Assembly: GCA_002899795.1 (NCBI GenBank)
Contig: PPDG01000475.1
Span: 1-38,709, forward strand
From: Desulfobacteraceae bacterium
GTDB taxonomy: Bacteria > Desulfobacterota > Syntrophobacteria > BM002
DNA: 38,709 nucleotides
Reading direction: 5' to 3'
In this document: piece by piece, positions 6,891 to 16,450 of the stretch
Layout of the letters: each line of letters opens with the position of its first letter
Numbering within the stretch: position 1 is the first letter of the stretch
The notes under the pieces: generated by a model
Told to the model about the DNA's origin: nothing
Database searches by the model: none
What the model saw: only the letters and a program-made list of their open reading frames with translations
Position numbers and translations under genes: made by a program

Positions 6891-7577
6891 ATGACCAGAA
6901 AACAACGAAGATTCTTTCTGGTGCTTGCATTTGTGGTGATAAAACTACCAGCCGCGGCCTCTGCTGAACGAGTACAGATACGCGGCGACTACTGCTATCA
7001 ATATGGAGATAGCGAATCCCTGCTGGCTGCCAAGGAAGTCTCATACGCTATGGCTTTGAGAAAGGCCATAGAAAGATACAAGACCTTTGTAGCTTCCACG
7101 AGTGTTGTGGACGATTTCCAACTGCGGAAGGACCTGGTTGAAACGATAGCTTCCGGTTATGTGGAAAATATTGAGGTTGAAAGAGAAGATATCGAAGGGA
7201 GAACTGTATGCACAGAACTGGTAGGCTATGTTAATCCTGAGGCGGTCAAAGATATTATAGCGAAGAAGGTCAAGATATTGAGTAGACAACGGAGAAGAGA
7301 GTTTGGTGGAATAATCAGCAATCTTTATTTGAAAATAATAAATTACAAGGTAGATACAGATAGCGGTGGCAATAAGCTCTTACGTGTCTTTTACCAAATC
7401 AAGCAATCGCCGCCGCCAGGTGGCACGAGGATGGCGGTTTTTTGTTTTGACGAAGAGGGCAATCCTATACAGACTTCATTTTGTGATATAGTTGCCAGCA
7501 GCTCTTTTAGGGGAGCCTTCGGAGAACAGACTTGTGTAATACCAGCTAAAGCGGTATCCATCAATATTAGGTTTTGA
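6891..7577 (+). CDS. Exported protein of unknown function, distantly FlgT-N-like
   Basis: The 228-residue protein begins with a basic n-region and a hydrophobic segment ending in AAASA-E, a standard Sec signal peptide (about 1-25). The mature part starts with a GDYCYQYGDSESLLAAKEVSYAMALRKAIERYK stretch. Such 'G...AR..A...A' helices, followed by a strand carrying E and V-G-Y, resemble the N-terminal domain of flagellar protein FlgT and related LPP20-type periplasmic proteins. This is a weak, visual similarity. Four further cysteines could form disulfides. It follows the second PilZ gene by 20 bases, suggesting shared expression. No flagellar gene is in the window, so a flagellar role is not claimed. 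Confidence 0.65.
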   Translation: MTRKQRRFFLVLAFVVIKLPAAASAERVQIRGDYCYQYGDSESLLAAKEVSYAMALRKAIERYKTFVASTSVVDDFQLRKDLVETIASGYVENIEVEREDIEGRTVCTELVGYVNPEAVKDIIAKKVKILSRQRRREFGGIISNLYLKIINYKVDTDSGGNKLLRVFYQIKQSPPPGGTRMAVFCFDEEGNPIQTSFCDIVASSSFRGAFGEQTCVIPAKAVSINIRF

Positions 7578-7936
7578 CCACGACTAAGTTATCGTGCAGG
7601 TTAGGGGTTTTCTTATTCCTCTCCAAGAATAAACATCCACTGATTCATTCCAAACATAATGCAACAGTGTAAAAGACCTTAGCCAGGTCTTGCTCTCCCG
7701 ATACGATCCCTGCGAACAGGAAACCCCCACAACGAGTTCGACTATTCTCTACCCTGTTGGCATCGTTTTGAAACCTTGATTGGGTGCAAGACTAAATAGG
7801 TTCCAGGTTGGGTTTATAAAGTACCTGACAGTCTCTTCAGGACCCATTGGTTATTTTTGTGCCGGGTCAACGGGGGATTTTTTTCGACAGATATGCAGGA
7901 ATAGACAGGGAATATTATTCTTGTTTCTCTGTTATG
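7578..7936. other. Non-coding gap with a hairpin, before the small RNA
   Basis: No gene is supported. AAGACCT (7673-7679) and AGGTCTT (7685-7691) form a perfect 7-base hairpin without a T run. CCTGA and TCAGG at 7823-7841 form a short inverted repeat about 100 bases upstream of the sigma-54 promoter. This could be an enhancer site but is too short to be sure. Confidence 0.4.
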
Positions 7937-7953
7937 TTGGCACTTTGTTTGCA
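7937..7953 (+). promoter_or_regulatory. Near-consensus sigma-54 promoter of the small RNA
   Basis: TTGGCACTTTGTTTGCA has TGGCAC at -24 and TTGCA at -12 with GG-N10-GC spacing. This is the best sigma-54 site in the window. The predicted start is about 7964. No coding frame follows before the terminator at 8008-8050. Confidence 0.75.
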
Positions 7954-7963
7954 TAAACATAAA

Positions 7964-8050
7964 AATGAGCATATCGCTCCCATAATGTTCCCTCCCTTTT
8001 CTCTTGACCCCATCGGCTTTGGTGTGGTTGGGCCGATGGGGACTTTTTTT
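7964..8050 (+). ncRNA. Putative sigma-54-dependent small regulatory RNA (~87 nt)
   Basis: The transcript predicted from the sigma-54 promoter would contain a short 5' hairpin (GAGC 7967-7970 with GCTC 7976-7979). A pyrimidine-rich unpaired linker with CCCTCCC (7990-7996) follows, then a terminator hairpin with seven T. The linker is complementary to purine-rich Shine-Dalgarno sequences, as expected of a translation-repressing small RNA. No protein frame is convincing. It could instead be a prematurely terminated leader of nadA, but nadA begins 240 bases further on. No known RNA family is recognised. Confidence 0.6.
8008..8050 (+). terminator. Strong intrinsic terminator
   Basis: CCCCATCGGC (8008-8017) pairs perfectly with GCCGATGGGG (8032-8041) around a 14-base loop. 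A run of seven T follows at 8044-8050. Confidence 0.9.
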
Positions 8051-8288
8051 GTGCCTTCTCATTTCACATTTCTTCGCGCTCGCTTCGCTCCGCTCAGTCC
8101 CGCAAGCGGGTTCCCGGTTTCTCATTTTGGTGGACTGTTTCATTTAGTTTCATCCTTGAGTCTTCAATTATAAATGGGTAAAGCGAATTGCCCAATGAAA
8201 GTGCAATGCTCAATGTACTATTTGACTCTTTTACTCTTTTGCTATTAAAATCGCATCGAATTTGAGTTTATGATTGCAGGGAGTAAGA

Positions 8289-9194
8289 ATGAGTAAAAGT
8301 TTGCTGGAACAGATCGCAAAGCTAAAAAAGAAACTCAACGCAATTATCCTGGCCCATAACTATCAACGTCCGGAAGTCCAGGATATTGCTGATTATACTG
8401 GAGATTCCCTTGAGTTGAGTCGCAAGGCGGCCGGAACCGATGCTGAAGTGATCGTCTTTTGCGGCGTCCATTTTATGGCGGAGACCGCCAAGATCCTGTC
8501 GCCGCAGAAGACGGTGCTGCTTCCCGATGAGGAGGCCGGTTGTCCCATGGCTGATATGATTACTGCCGACCAATTGGAGCAGGAGAAGGCCAAGTATCCC
8601 GGGGTCCAGGTGGTCTGCTATGTTAACTCAAGCGCTGCGGTAAAGGCAGAATCCGACATCTGCTGCACTTCTGCCAATGCGGTGCAAGTAGTAGAGGCCA
8701 TGGATAGGGAGCGGCCCATTCTTTTCGTCCCGGACCAGTACCTGGGGCATTACGCCATGCGCAAGACCGGTAGAGAAATGCATCTGTGGCCTGGATATTG
8801 CCCGACTCACATGAAGATAGGGGTTGATGATGTGAACAGACAGAGAGCACGATACCCGGGGGCCAAGGTACTGGTTCACCCCGAGTGCCGGCCGGATGTA
8901 ATCGATGCTGCCGATGAGGCTCTCAGCACTGGCGGCATAATTCGTTATGCACAATCCTACCAGGGCAGTACTCTTATTGTGGGTACGGAGACCGGGATTC
9001 TGCATAGACTGCGGAAAGAAAATCCCGCGGTGGAATACGTGCCTGTAACCGAACGAGGGGTGTGCCCCAATATGAAGTGCATCACCCTGGAAAAGGTGCT
9101 CTGGTCCATGGAGGAGATGGAGCCCAATATTGAAATTCCGGAAGACGTTAGGCAGCAGGCCTTGGCAGCAGTAGAAAGGATGCTGGCCCTGTAG
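8289..9194 (+). CDS. nadA: Quinolinate synthase NadA
   Basis: The 301-residue enzyme condenses iminoaspartate with dihydroxyacetone phosphate to quinolinate in de novo NAD synthesis. The three [4Fe-4S] ligand cysteines are seen at about C85 (AGCPMAD), C171 (GYCPTH) and C259 (GVCPNMK), spaced as in the family. AHNYQRPEVQDIADYTGDS near the N terminus and HPECRPDV are further signatures. The ATG at 8289 has AGGGAG upstream; the TTG at 8274 is less likely. nadB and nadC are not in the window, so the aspartate-oxidising step must be encoded elsewhere. The stretch before it (8051-8288) has only fragments of repeat-like sequence. Confidence 0.97.
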   Translation: MSKSLLEQIAKLKKKLNAIILAHNYQRPEVQDIADYTGDSLELSRKAAGTDAEVIVFCGVHFMAETAKILSPQKTVLLPDEEAGCPMADMITADQLEQEKAKYPGVQVVCYVNSSAAVKAESDICCTSANAVQVVEAMDRERPILFVPDQYLGHYAMRKTGREMHLWPGYCPTHMKIGVDDVNRQRARYPGAKVLVHPECRPDVIDAADEALSTGGIIRYAQSYQGSTLIVGTETGILHRLRKENPAVEYVPVTERGVCPNMKCITLEKVLWSMEEMEPNIEIPEDVRQQALAAVERMLAL

Positions 9195-9197
9195 TGC

Positions 9198-9285
9198 GTA
9201 GCAGGCAGGAGGCAGATTGCAGCGGGCAGAAGACAGAGGGTAGATTGCAGAATTCTTGGCTGCTAACTGCTAGCTGCCAGCTGAA
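9198..9285. repeat. Degenerate heptanucleotide arrays between nadA and the phosphoesterase gene
   Basis: At 9198-9253 eight consecutive 7-base units keep the register, of the type GCAGATT, GTAGATT. At 9258-9285 four more follow, of the type AACTGCT. Units vary in sequence but not in length. Confidence 0.8.
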
Positions 9286-9290
9286 TAATT

Positions 9291-9317
9291 CCGGCCAAAC
9301 CGAAGAGACCTTAAATC
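9291..9317. repeat. Short nonanucleotide-period array
   Basis: Three 9-base units beginning CC (for example CCGGCCAAA, CCGAAGAGA) lie just upstream of the phosphoesterase ribosome site. The array is short, so support is modest. Confidence 0.4.
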
Positions 9318-9344
9318 ACCGGAGTTCGCCATTGGAAAGGGGAC

Positions 9345-10199
9345 ATGGTTGTTGTCTACACCTCCGATCTCCATGGAAACAAAGAGCACTATCAAGAACT
9401 GTTTGAGCTGGCTGAACAAAGAAAAGCTCAGGCGATAATTATTGGGGGCGACATGCTGCCTATCCGCGGCCCCTTTAAATACTCCCTGCAAGAGCAACAA
9501 AATTTCATATTTTCTTATTTAGAGCCCAAGATTCGGGATTTTCGTTCCAGAGCTCCACACACCACCATCTATGCTATGCTCGGCAATGATGATTGGCAGG
9601 CGAGCAACGTCCACCTCGAGACTTTGGTAGCAAAGGGCACACTGCGACTGCTTCATGGTGAAAAGCATGAGCTGGGATCTGGTTATGAATTAGTCGGATA
9701 TTCTCATGTTCCACCTACGCCTTTTACCATCAAAGACGGCGAACGTAGAGATCTCCTGGATGACGCTGTTGATGGACAACGCTGTACTGCGTGTGTAAGC
9801 CAGGGGTCGAAGATCATCGTAGTTGACCCGCGTCGATACTTCGCCAGTATGAATTCCGTTGAGGAAGAACTGGAGGAGCTGCCAACGGCTCGAGATCCTC
9901 GCAAGACCGTGTACGTTATGCATTCTCCACCCTTTCGCACCAATTTGGATAGACTCTTTGATGGCCGTTGGATTGGTAGCCAGGCCATAAGGGCGTTCGT
10001 TGAGAGGTATCAGCCTTATCTGACCCTACACGGTCATATCCACGAATCGTCAGAGATCAGCGGTACTTACTGGGATCGGATCGGGAAGACTATCTGCATC
10101 AATCCAGGACAATCCACTGAAGAGCTTTACGCCGTAGTCTTCGAGCTTGAAGATATTACCGCAACTATTGAACATACGGTGTTTGGGCCCATGGCATAA
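9345..10199 (+). CDS. Calcineurin-like metallophosphoesterase
   Basis: The 284-residue protein carries the metallophosphoesterase motifs in order: SDLHGN with D8 and H10, GGD at about 36, GNDD near 83, an MHSPP segment with the third-block His, and GHIHE near 230. These residues bind two metal ions and cleave phosphomono- or diesters. The substrate is unknown; similar stand-alone proteins are named YfcE/Icc-like or DUF-type phosphoesterases. The ATG has GGAAAGGGG immediately upstream. There is no signal peptide, so it is cytoplasmic. It follows nadA but a 150-base repeat-filled gap makes operon membership uncertain. Confidence 0.88.
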   Translation: MVVVYTSDLHGNKEHYQELFELAEQRKAQAIIIGGDMLPIRGPFKYSLQEQQNFIFSYLEPKIRDFRSRAPHTTIYAMLGNDDWQASNVHLETLVAKGTLRLLHGEKHELGSGYELVGYSHVPPTPFTIKDGERRDLLDDAVDGQRCTACVSQGSKIIVVDPRRYFASMNSVEEELEELPTARDPRKTVYVMHSPPFRTNLDRLFDGRWIGSQAIRAFVERYQPYLTLHGHIHESSEISGTYWDRIGKTICINPGQSTEELYAVVFELEDITATIEHTVFGPMA

Positions 10200-10208
10200 A
10201 GCGCCAAG

Positions 10209-10327
10209 TGCCATTTCGCATTGTACATTTCGCATTTCTCAGTATAATAAAATGACCTCATTGCTCATATCTCCCAAGGTGTAATGCCAGAGGCGCAATG
10301 CCAGATGAGAAATGCAAAATGTGCATT
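10209..10327. repeat. Two heptanucleotide arrays between the phosphoesterase and DUF2062 genes
   Basis: Units at 10209-10243 (five, of the type TCGCATT) and at 10279-10327 (seven, of the type GCCAGAT) hold an exact 7-base register. One array ends mostly in CATT and the other mostly in AAT or GAT. They are therefore not copies of each other but share period and style. Confidence 0.85.
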
Positions 10328-10374
10328 GTTAGCTGGTCAAATTTGAAGAATACATCACACCTGCTGTAAGTCTT

Positions 10375-10884
10375 ATGTCACTGCCAAAACTGACCAGGGA
10401 AATGTTGAGTCCACTTTACTGGTGGCAGGAGTTTGTGCGACAGCTCCAGGAGTTGCGCGGCAGACCCCGCGAGCTATCCCTGGGGATCGCCATAGGGGTG
10501 TTCGTTGGCATCACCCCAACCATTCCCTTACACACCGTGCTGGCCATAGCTCTGGCCGCGGCCCTGCGGGGTAGCAAACTCGCGGCGGCGCTGGGGGTTT
10601 GGGTGGCCAATCCATTGACTATTCCTATTTTTTACTACGGCAGTTATCAATTGGGAAGATTTGTTCTGAGGTTGCCTGAATTGGCACTACCTCCGGACTA
10701 CTCAGTGCTTTCAATGGTGAGGATCAGTGGTCGTGTAACAGTGGCAATGTTGCATGGTGGTGTACTCTTGGGAATCTTGCCGGCGGTGGCGGCCTATTTC
10801 TTGACATACAGGTTCACTAGTTCCAGCCGTTTTCAGGGGAAACCCGGTCTCACTACACCTGATCCTGGTGACACGGGTCAATAG
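10375..10884 (+). CDS. DUF2062 membrane protein
   Basis: The 169-residue protein fits DUF2062. It has a polar N-terminal helix (YWWQEFVRQLQELRGRP), the signature glycine/proline-rich membrane segment SLGIAIGVFVGITPTIPLHT, an alanine-rich second segment, the VANPLTIP turn and a C-terminal membrane helix (GGVLLGILPAVAAYFLTYRF). Family members are small inner-membrane proteins of unknown biochemical role. They are sometimes fused to glycosyltransferases. The ribosome site before the ATG is weak. rsmA starts 41 bases after its stop, so the two may be co-transcribed. Confidence 0.85.
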   Translation: MSLPKLTREMLSPLYWWQEFVRQLQELRGRPRELSLGIAIGVFVGITPTIPLHTVLAIALAAALRGSKLAAALGVWVANPLTIPIFYYGSYQLGRFVLRLPELALPPDYSVLSMVRISGRVTVAMLHGGVLLGILPAVAAYFLTYRFTSSSRFQGKPGLTTPDPGDTGQ

Positions 10885-10925
10885 TTTGACCTCAGAGCCC
10901 AGTGGTGGGCTTGGGAGCGGGGAGC

Positions 10926-11786
10926 ATGATCTCTCCTCAGCAGGCGCTGAAGATACTCGGCAAAAGGCCGACCAAAAGCCTTGGTCAGCACTTTCTCATT
11001 CATCAGGCAACCGCAGGAAAAATAGCGGCCGCAATTCATCCCGAGCCGGGAGATGTGGTGGTGGAAATCGGGGCGGGACTGGGAGCTCTGACTTTGCCGT
11101 TGAGCAAAAGCGGCGCCCGTGTGATCGCGGTTGAGGTTGATTCAGAGCTGGCGGCATTCTTACACAGGCAGTTTAGGGCGAAAACCGGTGAGGAAACCGT
11201 AGGTGTAGAGTGCATGGACATATTGAAACTTGATCTCGTTGCTCTGCATGACCGGTTCAAGAGAAAATTGAAGATCATTGGCAATCTACCCTACAACATC
11301 AGCAGCCCCGTTTTGTTCAAACTCATGGAAGGAGCGGACTGCATCCAGGAAGCGGTACTGATGTTGCAGAATGAAGTGGCGGAAAGGGTTCTGGCTGGGC
11401 CAGGTAGCAAGGATAACTCCATCCTCTCGATAATGGCCGCCTATCACAGTGAGCGCAAACGGTTTATGCGAATTAAGCCATCGCAGTTTCACCCTCCGCC
11501 CAAGGTGGACTCTCAGGTCATATGTCTTACATTTCGGAAATGCCCGCTGACACCGAGGGTGGAATCCCCCTGGCTTCTCCAGGTGGTGAAGGCGGCTTTC
11601 TCTCATCGGCGCAAGACCATAAAAAATAGTTTGCTGGCCAGTAATTTCCCTGATCTTACTCCTGAGTCTGTTGGCACGGCTTTGGATGAAGCGGCCATTG
11701 AATCCCGTAAGAGGCCAGAGAGTCTTGGTCTTGAGGACGTCTTACGGCTGGCACGTGCCCTGTCTAAAAAAAGCGAGAAAAGGTAA
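10926..11786 (+). CDS. rsmA: 16S rRNA dimethyladenosine transferase RsmA/KsgA
   Basis: The 286-residue enzyme dimethylates two adjacent adenines in helix 45 of 16S rRNA using SAM, late in 30S assembly. Seen motifs are the N-terminal SLGQHFL, the SAM-binding VVEIGAGLGALTLPL, the acidic EVD that grips the ribose, and catalytic motif IV NLPYN at about 120-124. The C-terminal domain includes F-S-H-R-R-K-T. The ATG at 10926 is chosen because GGGAG lies 8 bases upstream; a GTG at 10902 would add 8 residues. Confidence 0.96.
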   Translation: MISPQQALKILGKRPTKSLGQHFLIHQATAGKIAAAIHPEPGDVVVEIGAGLGALTLPLSKSGARVIAVEVDSELAAFLHRQFRAKTGEETVGVECMDILKLDLVALHDRFKRKLKIIGNLPYNISSPVLFKLMEGADCIQEAVLMLQNEVAERVLAGPGSKDNSILSIMAAYHSERKRFMRIKPSQFHPPPKVDSQVICLTFRKCPLTPRVESPWLLQVVKAAFSHRRKTIKNSLLASNFPDLTPESVGTALDEAAIESRKRPESLGLEDVLRLARALSKKSEKR

Positions 11787-12087
11787 TCGAAATGGGGACG
11801 CCATGCTCGACTGACCAGCTGCAAAAGCGGTTGACGTTAGAAAATAGTCGTGGTATTTGTCATAGGTTATAATGACAGCATAATCCGCTTGGATCCATCT
11901 AGTGGACTGAGACGGTAGTGAGCCAGTCGATAAGGCCGACGCAAACGCGGTCAATATCGCAGCCAGATCCGGAAAGTGATTGAGCCTTCTGGACAGTCGT
12001 CTTGGAGGCTTTTTGCATGCTTGGCTACCGTGTCCGAGTTCACTGGAATGGAAGGCAAAATTTCATAGACACGGAGGAGGTCAGGCC
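11787..12087. other. Gap between rsmA and panD with a probable terminator hairpin
   Basis: No gene is seen. A TATAAT at 11868-11873 lacks a good -35 box. The hairpin at 11983-12011 is listed separately. Confidence 0.45.
11983..12014 (+). terminator. Possible intrinsic terminator
   Basis: AGCCTTC and GGAGGCT can pair (one G-U) around a 14-base loop, followed by five T. It may end the rsmA transcript or an unidentified short RNA. It lies only ~75 bases before the panD start. Confidence 0.45.
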
Positions 12088-12459
12088 ATGCAGCGTATTT
12101 TTCTGAAAGCCAAAATACATCGGGTCCGGATTACGGCTGCGTGTTTGGACTATGAGGGCAGTTTGAGCATCGATCAAAGCCTCATGGCTCAGGCAGATAT
12201 CGCGGAGTACGAGCAGGTGGGGGTATATAACCTTTCCAACGGGGAACGGTTTGATACTTATGCCATAGTTGGGCCCGAAGGATCCGGGGAAATCTGCCTC
12301 AACGGTGCTGCTGCTCGCAAAGGCCAACCAGGTGATTTGATTATAATAACCACTTACGCTTTGCTGGATGAAGAGGAGTTGGCAGGCCACCAGCCGAAGG
12401 TCATACTGGTAGACGAGAACAATCGATCTCGGCCGGTGGTAGCGATGACCAGTAGATAA
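12088..12459 (+). CDS. panD: Aspartate 1-decarboxylase proenzyme PanD
   Basis: The 123-residue precursor cleaves itself between Gly24 and Ser25 (motif YEGS) to create the pyruvoyl group that decarboxylates aspartate to beta-alanine, a precursor of pantothenate and CoA. Other family features are the N-terminal MQRIFLKAKIHR, the YNLSNGERF segment, and the LNGAAARKGQPGD block with substrate-binding residues. The ATG at 12088 follows a GGAGGAGG-type ribosome site; an upstream start at 11980 adds non-conserved residues. panB and panC are not in the window. The next gene begins 7 bases after its stop. Confidence 0.96.
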   Translation: MQRIFLKAKIHRVRITAACLDYEGSLSIDQSLMAQADIAEYEQVGVYNLSNGERFDTYAIVGPEGSGEICLNGAAARKGQPGDLIIITTYALLDEEELAGHQPKVILVDENNRSRPVVAMTSR

Positions 12460-12466
12460 CCAGAAC

Positions 12467-13291
12467 ATGCGATTCTTTAATTGGCTTAAATCCATAATTC
12501 GCGGCTACTTTCTTGCCGGCCTCCTCGTCATCCTTCCATTGGGCGCGGTTATTTTCGTGATCTCAGCCATTCTGAGGCTGATGGACCGGGCTCTGGGCGT
12601 GATCCCCCCCAAATTCCATCCTGAAGCCTATCTTCCCTTCAAGATTCCGGGTCTCGGGCTGGCTCTGTTCATTGCAATAGTGCTGGTAACCGGGGTTCTG
12701 GTGAAGAATTACATTGGACGACGGGTAGTTGACTTCGGCGAGTACATGGTCTCTAAGATCCCTTTGGTGCGCCCCCTTTATGGGGCGGTTAAGCAGCTTA
12801 TTCTGGCGATTTTCGGCGACGCCCATGATGCGTTCAAGCGGGTTGTTCTGGTGGAATATCCCAGAAAGGGGGTCTATTCCTTGGCGTTCGTCACCGCAAA
12901 GACATCGGGGGAGATCCAGGAGCAGATGGGCGGCACCAAGATGATAAGTATTTTTCTTCCAACGACACCGAATCCCACCTCAGGATTCTTCCTGGTGTTG
13001 CCGGAGGAAGATACTATCCCCTTGAGCATGAGCGTGGAAGAGGCTTTCAAGCTTCTGATTTCCGGCGGTGTTGTTGAACCGGGAGGAAGCGCGTCCCAGT
13101 TTCCCTTCGGCAAGAGACAGCGCAATGCAAGCAATGCAGAGAGTGCCAGGCAAGTTGCACAGCTGGAAGGCGATGCGACCTCTTCGACCCATTCGACAGG
13201 CTCAGGGCAGGCAAGCTCAGGGCAGGCAAGCTCAGGGCAGGCAGGCTCAGGGCAAGCGCGTGAGCCAGGAAAAAGTGCTGATAAAGGTTAG
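12467..13291 (+). CDS. DUF502 inner-membrane protein with a repeat-encoded C-terminal tail
   Basis: The 274-residue protein matches DUF502. It has the N-terminal FNWLKSIIRGYFLAGLLVILPL membrane segment, a second segment (GLGLALFIAIVLVTGVLV), then IPLVRPLYGAVKQL and the FLPTTPNPTSGF motif typical of the family. Function is unknown; plant relatives are called COV/LCV. The last ~40 residues are unlike the family. They include repeats of Ser-Gly-Gln-Ala-Ser encoded by four 15-base tandem units at 13201-13260. These belong to a dispersed repeat that has entered the gene's 3' end. It lies 7 bases after panD and is probably co-transcribed. Confidence 0.85.
   Translation: MRFFNWLKSIIRGYFLAGLLVILPLGAVIFVISAILRLMDRALGVIPPKFHPEAYLPFKIPGLGLALFIAIVLVTGVLVKNYIGRRVVDFGEYMVSKIPLVRPLYGAVKQLILAIFGDAHDAFKRVVLVEYPRKGVYSLAFVTAKTSGEIQEQMGGTKMISIFLPTTPNPTSGFFLVLPEEDTIPLSMSVEEAFKLLISGGVVEPGGSASQFPFGKRQRNASNAESARQVAQLEGDATSSTHSTGSGQASSGQASSGQAGSGQAREPGKSADKG
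13201..13260. repeat. Four tandem 15-base units inside the DUF502 gene
   Basis: The unit CTCAGGGCAGGCAAG occurs at 13201, 13216, 13231 and 13246 with few changes. It is preceded by TTCGACAGG, a motif also in the block inserted in the MITE-like copy at about 6340. Fifteen bases keep the reading frame. Confidence 0.9.
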
Positions 13292-13413
13292 CACGGCTAG
13301 TAAATTTTTAATATTGGGTTAAACTGATTTCTATATACAGTTTGCAGTTGAGCAGGGAAACTGCTGAAGATGACAAGCTGATGGCTGGAAGTTAAAACAA
13401 GGAGGCGTGTTAA

Positions 13414-14583
13414 ATGTCTACAACCAACTATCTATTTACTTCTGAATCGGTCACAGAAGGGCACCCGGACAAGATAGCCGATAAGATTTCTGATTCGATT
13501 CTGGATTCCATCATGGCCGAGGACAAACAGTGTCGAGTGGCCTGCGAGACCATGGTTACCACCGGTACGGCCATTATTGCCGGTGAGATCACCACCAGCA
13601 CCTGGGTGGATATGCCCCAGATCGTAAGAGAAACCATCAAGGAGATCGGCTACAACAACTCGGGGATGGGGTTCGACTGGGAGACCTGTGCGGTGTTGAC
13701 CTCAATCGACAAGCAATCACCGGATATCTCCCAGGGAGTTACCGCAGGTGAAGGTCTTTTCGAAGAGCAAGGCGCCGGAGACCAGGGGCTGATGTTCGGC
13801 TATGCCTGCAACGAAACCCCGGTTCTCATGCCCATGCCCATCTACTACGCCCACCGGATCACGAAGCATTTGGCGCAAGCCCGGAAGAGTGGGGCGTTGG
13901 ATTTTCTCCGCCCCGACGGCAAGTCGCAAGTTACGGTGGAATACGACAACGGTACTCCCAGAAGAGTTCACACCGTGGTGGTGGCAGCCCAGCATATACC
14001 CCAGGTGAAGTACGATACCCTCCGGGAGGGGATTATTGAGGAGGTGATTCGCAAGGCTATCCCTGAGGATATGCTGGACGATCAGACCATGTACTACATC
14101 AATGCCACGGGTCGTTTTGTAATCGGCGGACCCATGGGGGATTGTGGTCTGACTGGACGCAAGATCATCGTCGATACCTACGGCGGTCAGGGCAGCCACG
14201 GTGGCGGTTGCTTTTCCGGCAAGGACCCTTCCAAGGTGGACCGGAGCGGCTCCTACATGGCCCGCTACGCGGCCAAGAACATTGTTGCCGCCGGGCTGGC
14301 AGACAAGTGCGAGGTTCAGATTGCCTATTGCATCGGAGTGGCAGAGCCGGTGAGCTTGATGATAGATAGTTTCGGCACCGGCAAGCTCCCACCGGAGCGG
14401 CTGGTGGAAATCGTGCGTGATACCTTCAGTTTCAAGCCGGCTAATATGATCAGCCACCTCAAGCTGCTGCGACCGATTTTCAAGAAGACCGCCTGCTACG
14501 GGCACTTTGGCCGCAATGATCCTGATTTCACCTGGGAGCATACTGACAAAGCCGACGAACTGAGAGAGAAAGCGGGCTTGTAG
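13414..14583 (+). CDS. metK: S-adenosylmethionine synthase MetK
   Basis: The 389-residue enzyme makes SAM from methionine and ATP. Signature segments are [20 protein letters not shown] at the N terminus (ATP and metal), the [12 protein letters not shown] loop, the [28 protein letters not shown] region and the [23 protein letters not shown] phosphate-binding segment. An AAGGAGG ribosome site precedes the ATG. No SAM riboswitch is recognisable in the 122-base gap before it. Together with ahcY downstream it covers SAM formation and removal of the S-adenosylhomocysteine by-product. Confidence 0.98.
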   Translation: MSTTNYLFTSESVTEGHPDKIADKISDSILDSIMAEDKQCRVACETMVTTGTAIIAGEITTSTWVDMPQIVRETIKEIGYNNSGMGFDWETCAVLTSIDKQSPDISQGVTAGEGLFEEQGAGDQGLMFGYACNETPVLMPMPIYYAHRITKHLAQARKSGALDFLRPDGKSQVTVEYDNGTPRRVHTVVVAAQHIPQVKYDTLREGIIEEVIRKAIPEDMLDDQTMYYINATGRFVIGGPMGDCGLTGRKIIVDTYGGQGSHGGGCFSGKDPSKVDRSGSYMARYAAKNIVAAGLADKCEVQIAYCIGVAEPVSLMIDSFGTGKLPPERLVEIVRDTFSFKPANMISHLKLLRPIFKKTACYGHFGRNDPDFTWEHTDKADELREKAGL

Positions 14584-14587
14584 CTCA

Positions 14588-14783
14588 GCTGGCAGCAGAC
14601 AGCTGGCAGCAAGCAGAAGACAAAAGAAAGACGGCGAGTTTTTTGCCAGTTGTCCGTGGTCCGTGGTCCGTTGCGAATAAAGCATAAAGCAAGGAGTCAG
14701 GAGTCAGAATTAAGGAGAAAAGACATCATGATTGAGTTTCTCTCAACTACTGGATACTGACTACTGGCTATTAACTACTCGAT
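14588..14783. repeat. Chain of heptanucleotide arrays between metK and ahcY
   Basis: Three arrays follow each other: 14588-14622 (five units, GCTGGCA type), 14650-14719 (ten contiguous units, running from TGGTCCG through TAAAGCA to AGGAGTC types) and 14742-14783 (six units, ACTGGCT type). In the ten-unit array the unit sequence drifts completely while the 7-base register is kept. Confidence 0.85.
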
Positions 14784-14794
14784 TCTTTGTTCAT

Positions 14795-14847
14795 CTTACA
14801 ACAAGTGACGGCGAAGCGTACTGACCTAATGACGCCGAAGGCACATG

Positions 14848-14860
<13 letters not shown>
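14795..14860. repeat. 66-base dispersed repeat, copy A
   Basis: It begins CTTACAACAAGTGACGG. It matches 35198-35263 in the same orientation, with 61 of 66 positions identical by eye. It runs into a heptanucleotide array at 14848-14882. Confidence 0.85.
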
Positions 14861-16167
<1,307 letters not shown>

Positions 16168-16168
<1 letters not shown>

Positions 16169-16202
16169 GGATTACGGATTTCGGATTTCGGATTGCGAAT
16201 TT
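16168..16202. repeat. Heptanucleotide array at the ahcY stop
   Basis: Five units of the type CGGATTT begin at the last base of the ahcY stop codon. An almost identical array lies at 27889-27916, also straight after a stop codon. Confidence 0.85.
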
Positions 16203-16230
16203 AACAAAAAGAGCAGGTAGGAGGCAGATA

Positions 16231-16264
16231 GCAGCCCCGCGACAAGCTCGGGACAGGCAGGCAG
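16231..16264. repeat. GC-rich dispersed repeat, single copy
   Basis: The motif CCCCGCGACAAGCTCGGGAC followed by AGGCAGGCAG is also present as two tandem copies (with TTT for AA) at 35987-36048. CCCG and CGGG can pair. Confidence 0.75.
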
Positions 16265-16268
16265 AAAA

Positions 16269-16387
16269 ACACTGGGAACTAGACAACATACACTAGGCAC
16301 TATTTCGAATCATTCTAATGCCTGGTGTCTAGTGTTTAGTGCCTAGTTGAATTGCTGATCGCTGAAGGCTGAAAGCTGACAGCTAAA
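16269..16387. repeat. Three heptanucleotide arrays between ahcY and the MltA gene
   Basis: Arrays lie at 16269-16303 (GCACTAT type), 16320-16347 (GTCTAGT type) and 16353-16387 (GGCTGAA type), each with four or five units in exact register. Confidence 0.85.
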
Positions 16388-16390
16388 CTA

Positions 16391-16435
16391 GACCGGCAAG
16401 ACTGACCAAACCGGCTAAACCGACTAAACAGACAT
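16391..16435. repeat. Nonanucleotide array upstream of the MltA gene
   Basis: Five 9-base units (AACCGGCTA and AACCGACTA are two) directly follow the heptanucleotide arrays. Confidence 0.7.
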
Positions 16436-16450
16436 TAGGCAGGTAGCGCT

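Noticed and set aside
7757..7773. TTGGCATCGTTTTGAA as another sigma-54 promoter
   Set aside because: The -24 part fits but the required GC at -12 is missing.
13292..13413. SAM riboswitch upstream of metK
   Set aside because: Only a short GCAGTT/AACTGC hairpin is present. None of the conserved core sequences of known SAM riboswitches is visible.
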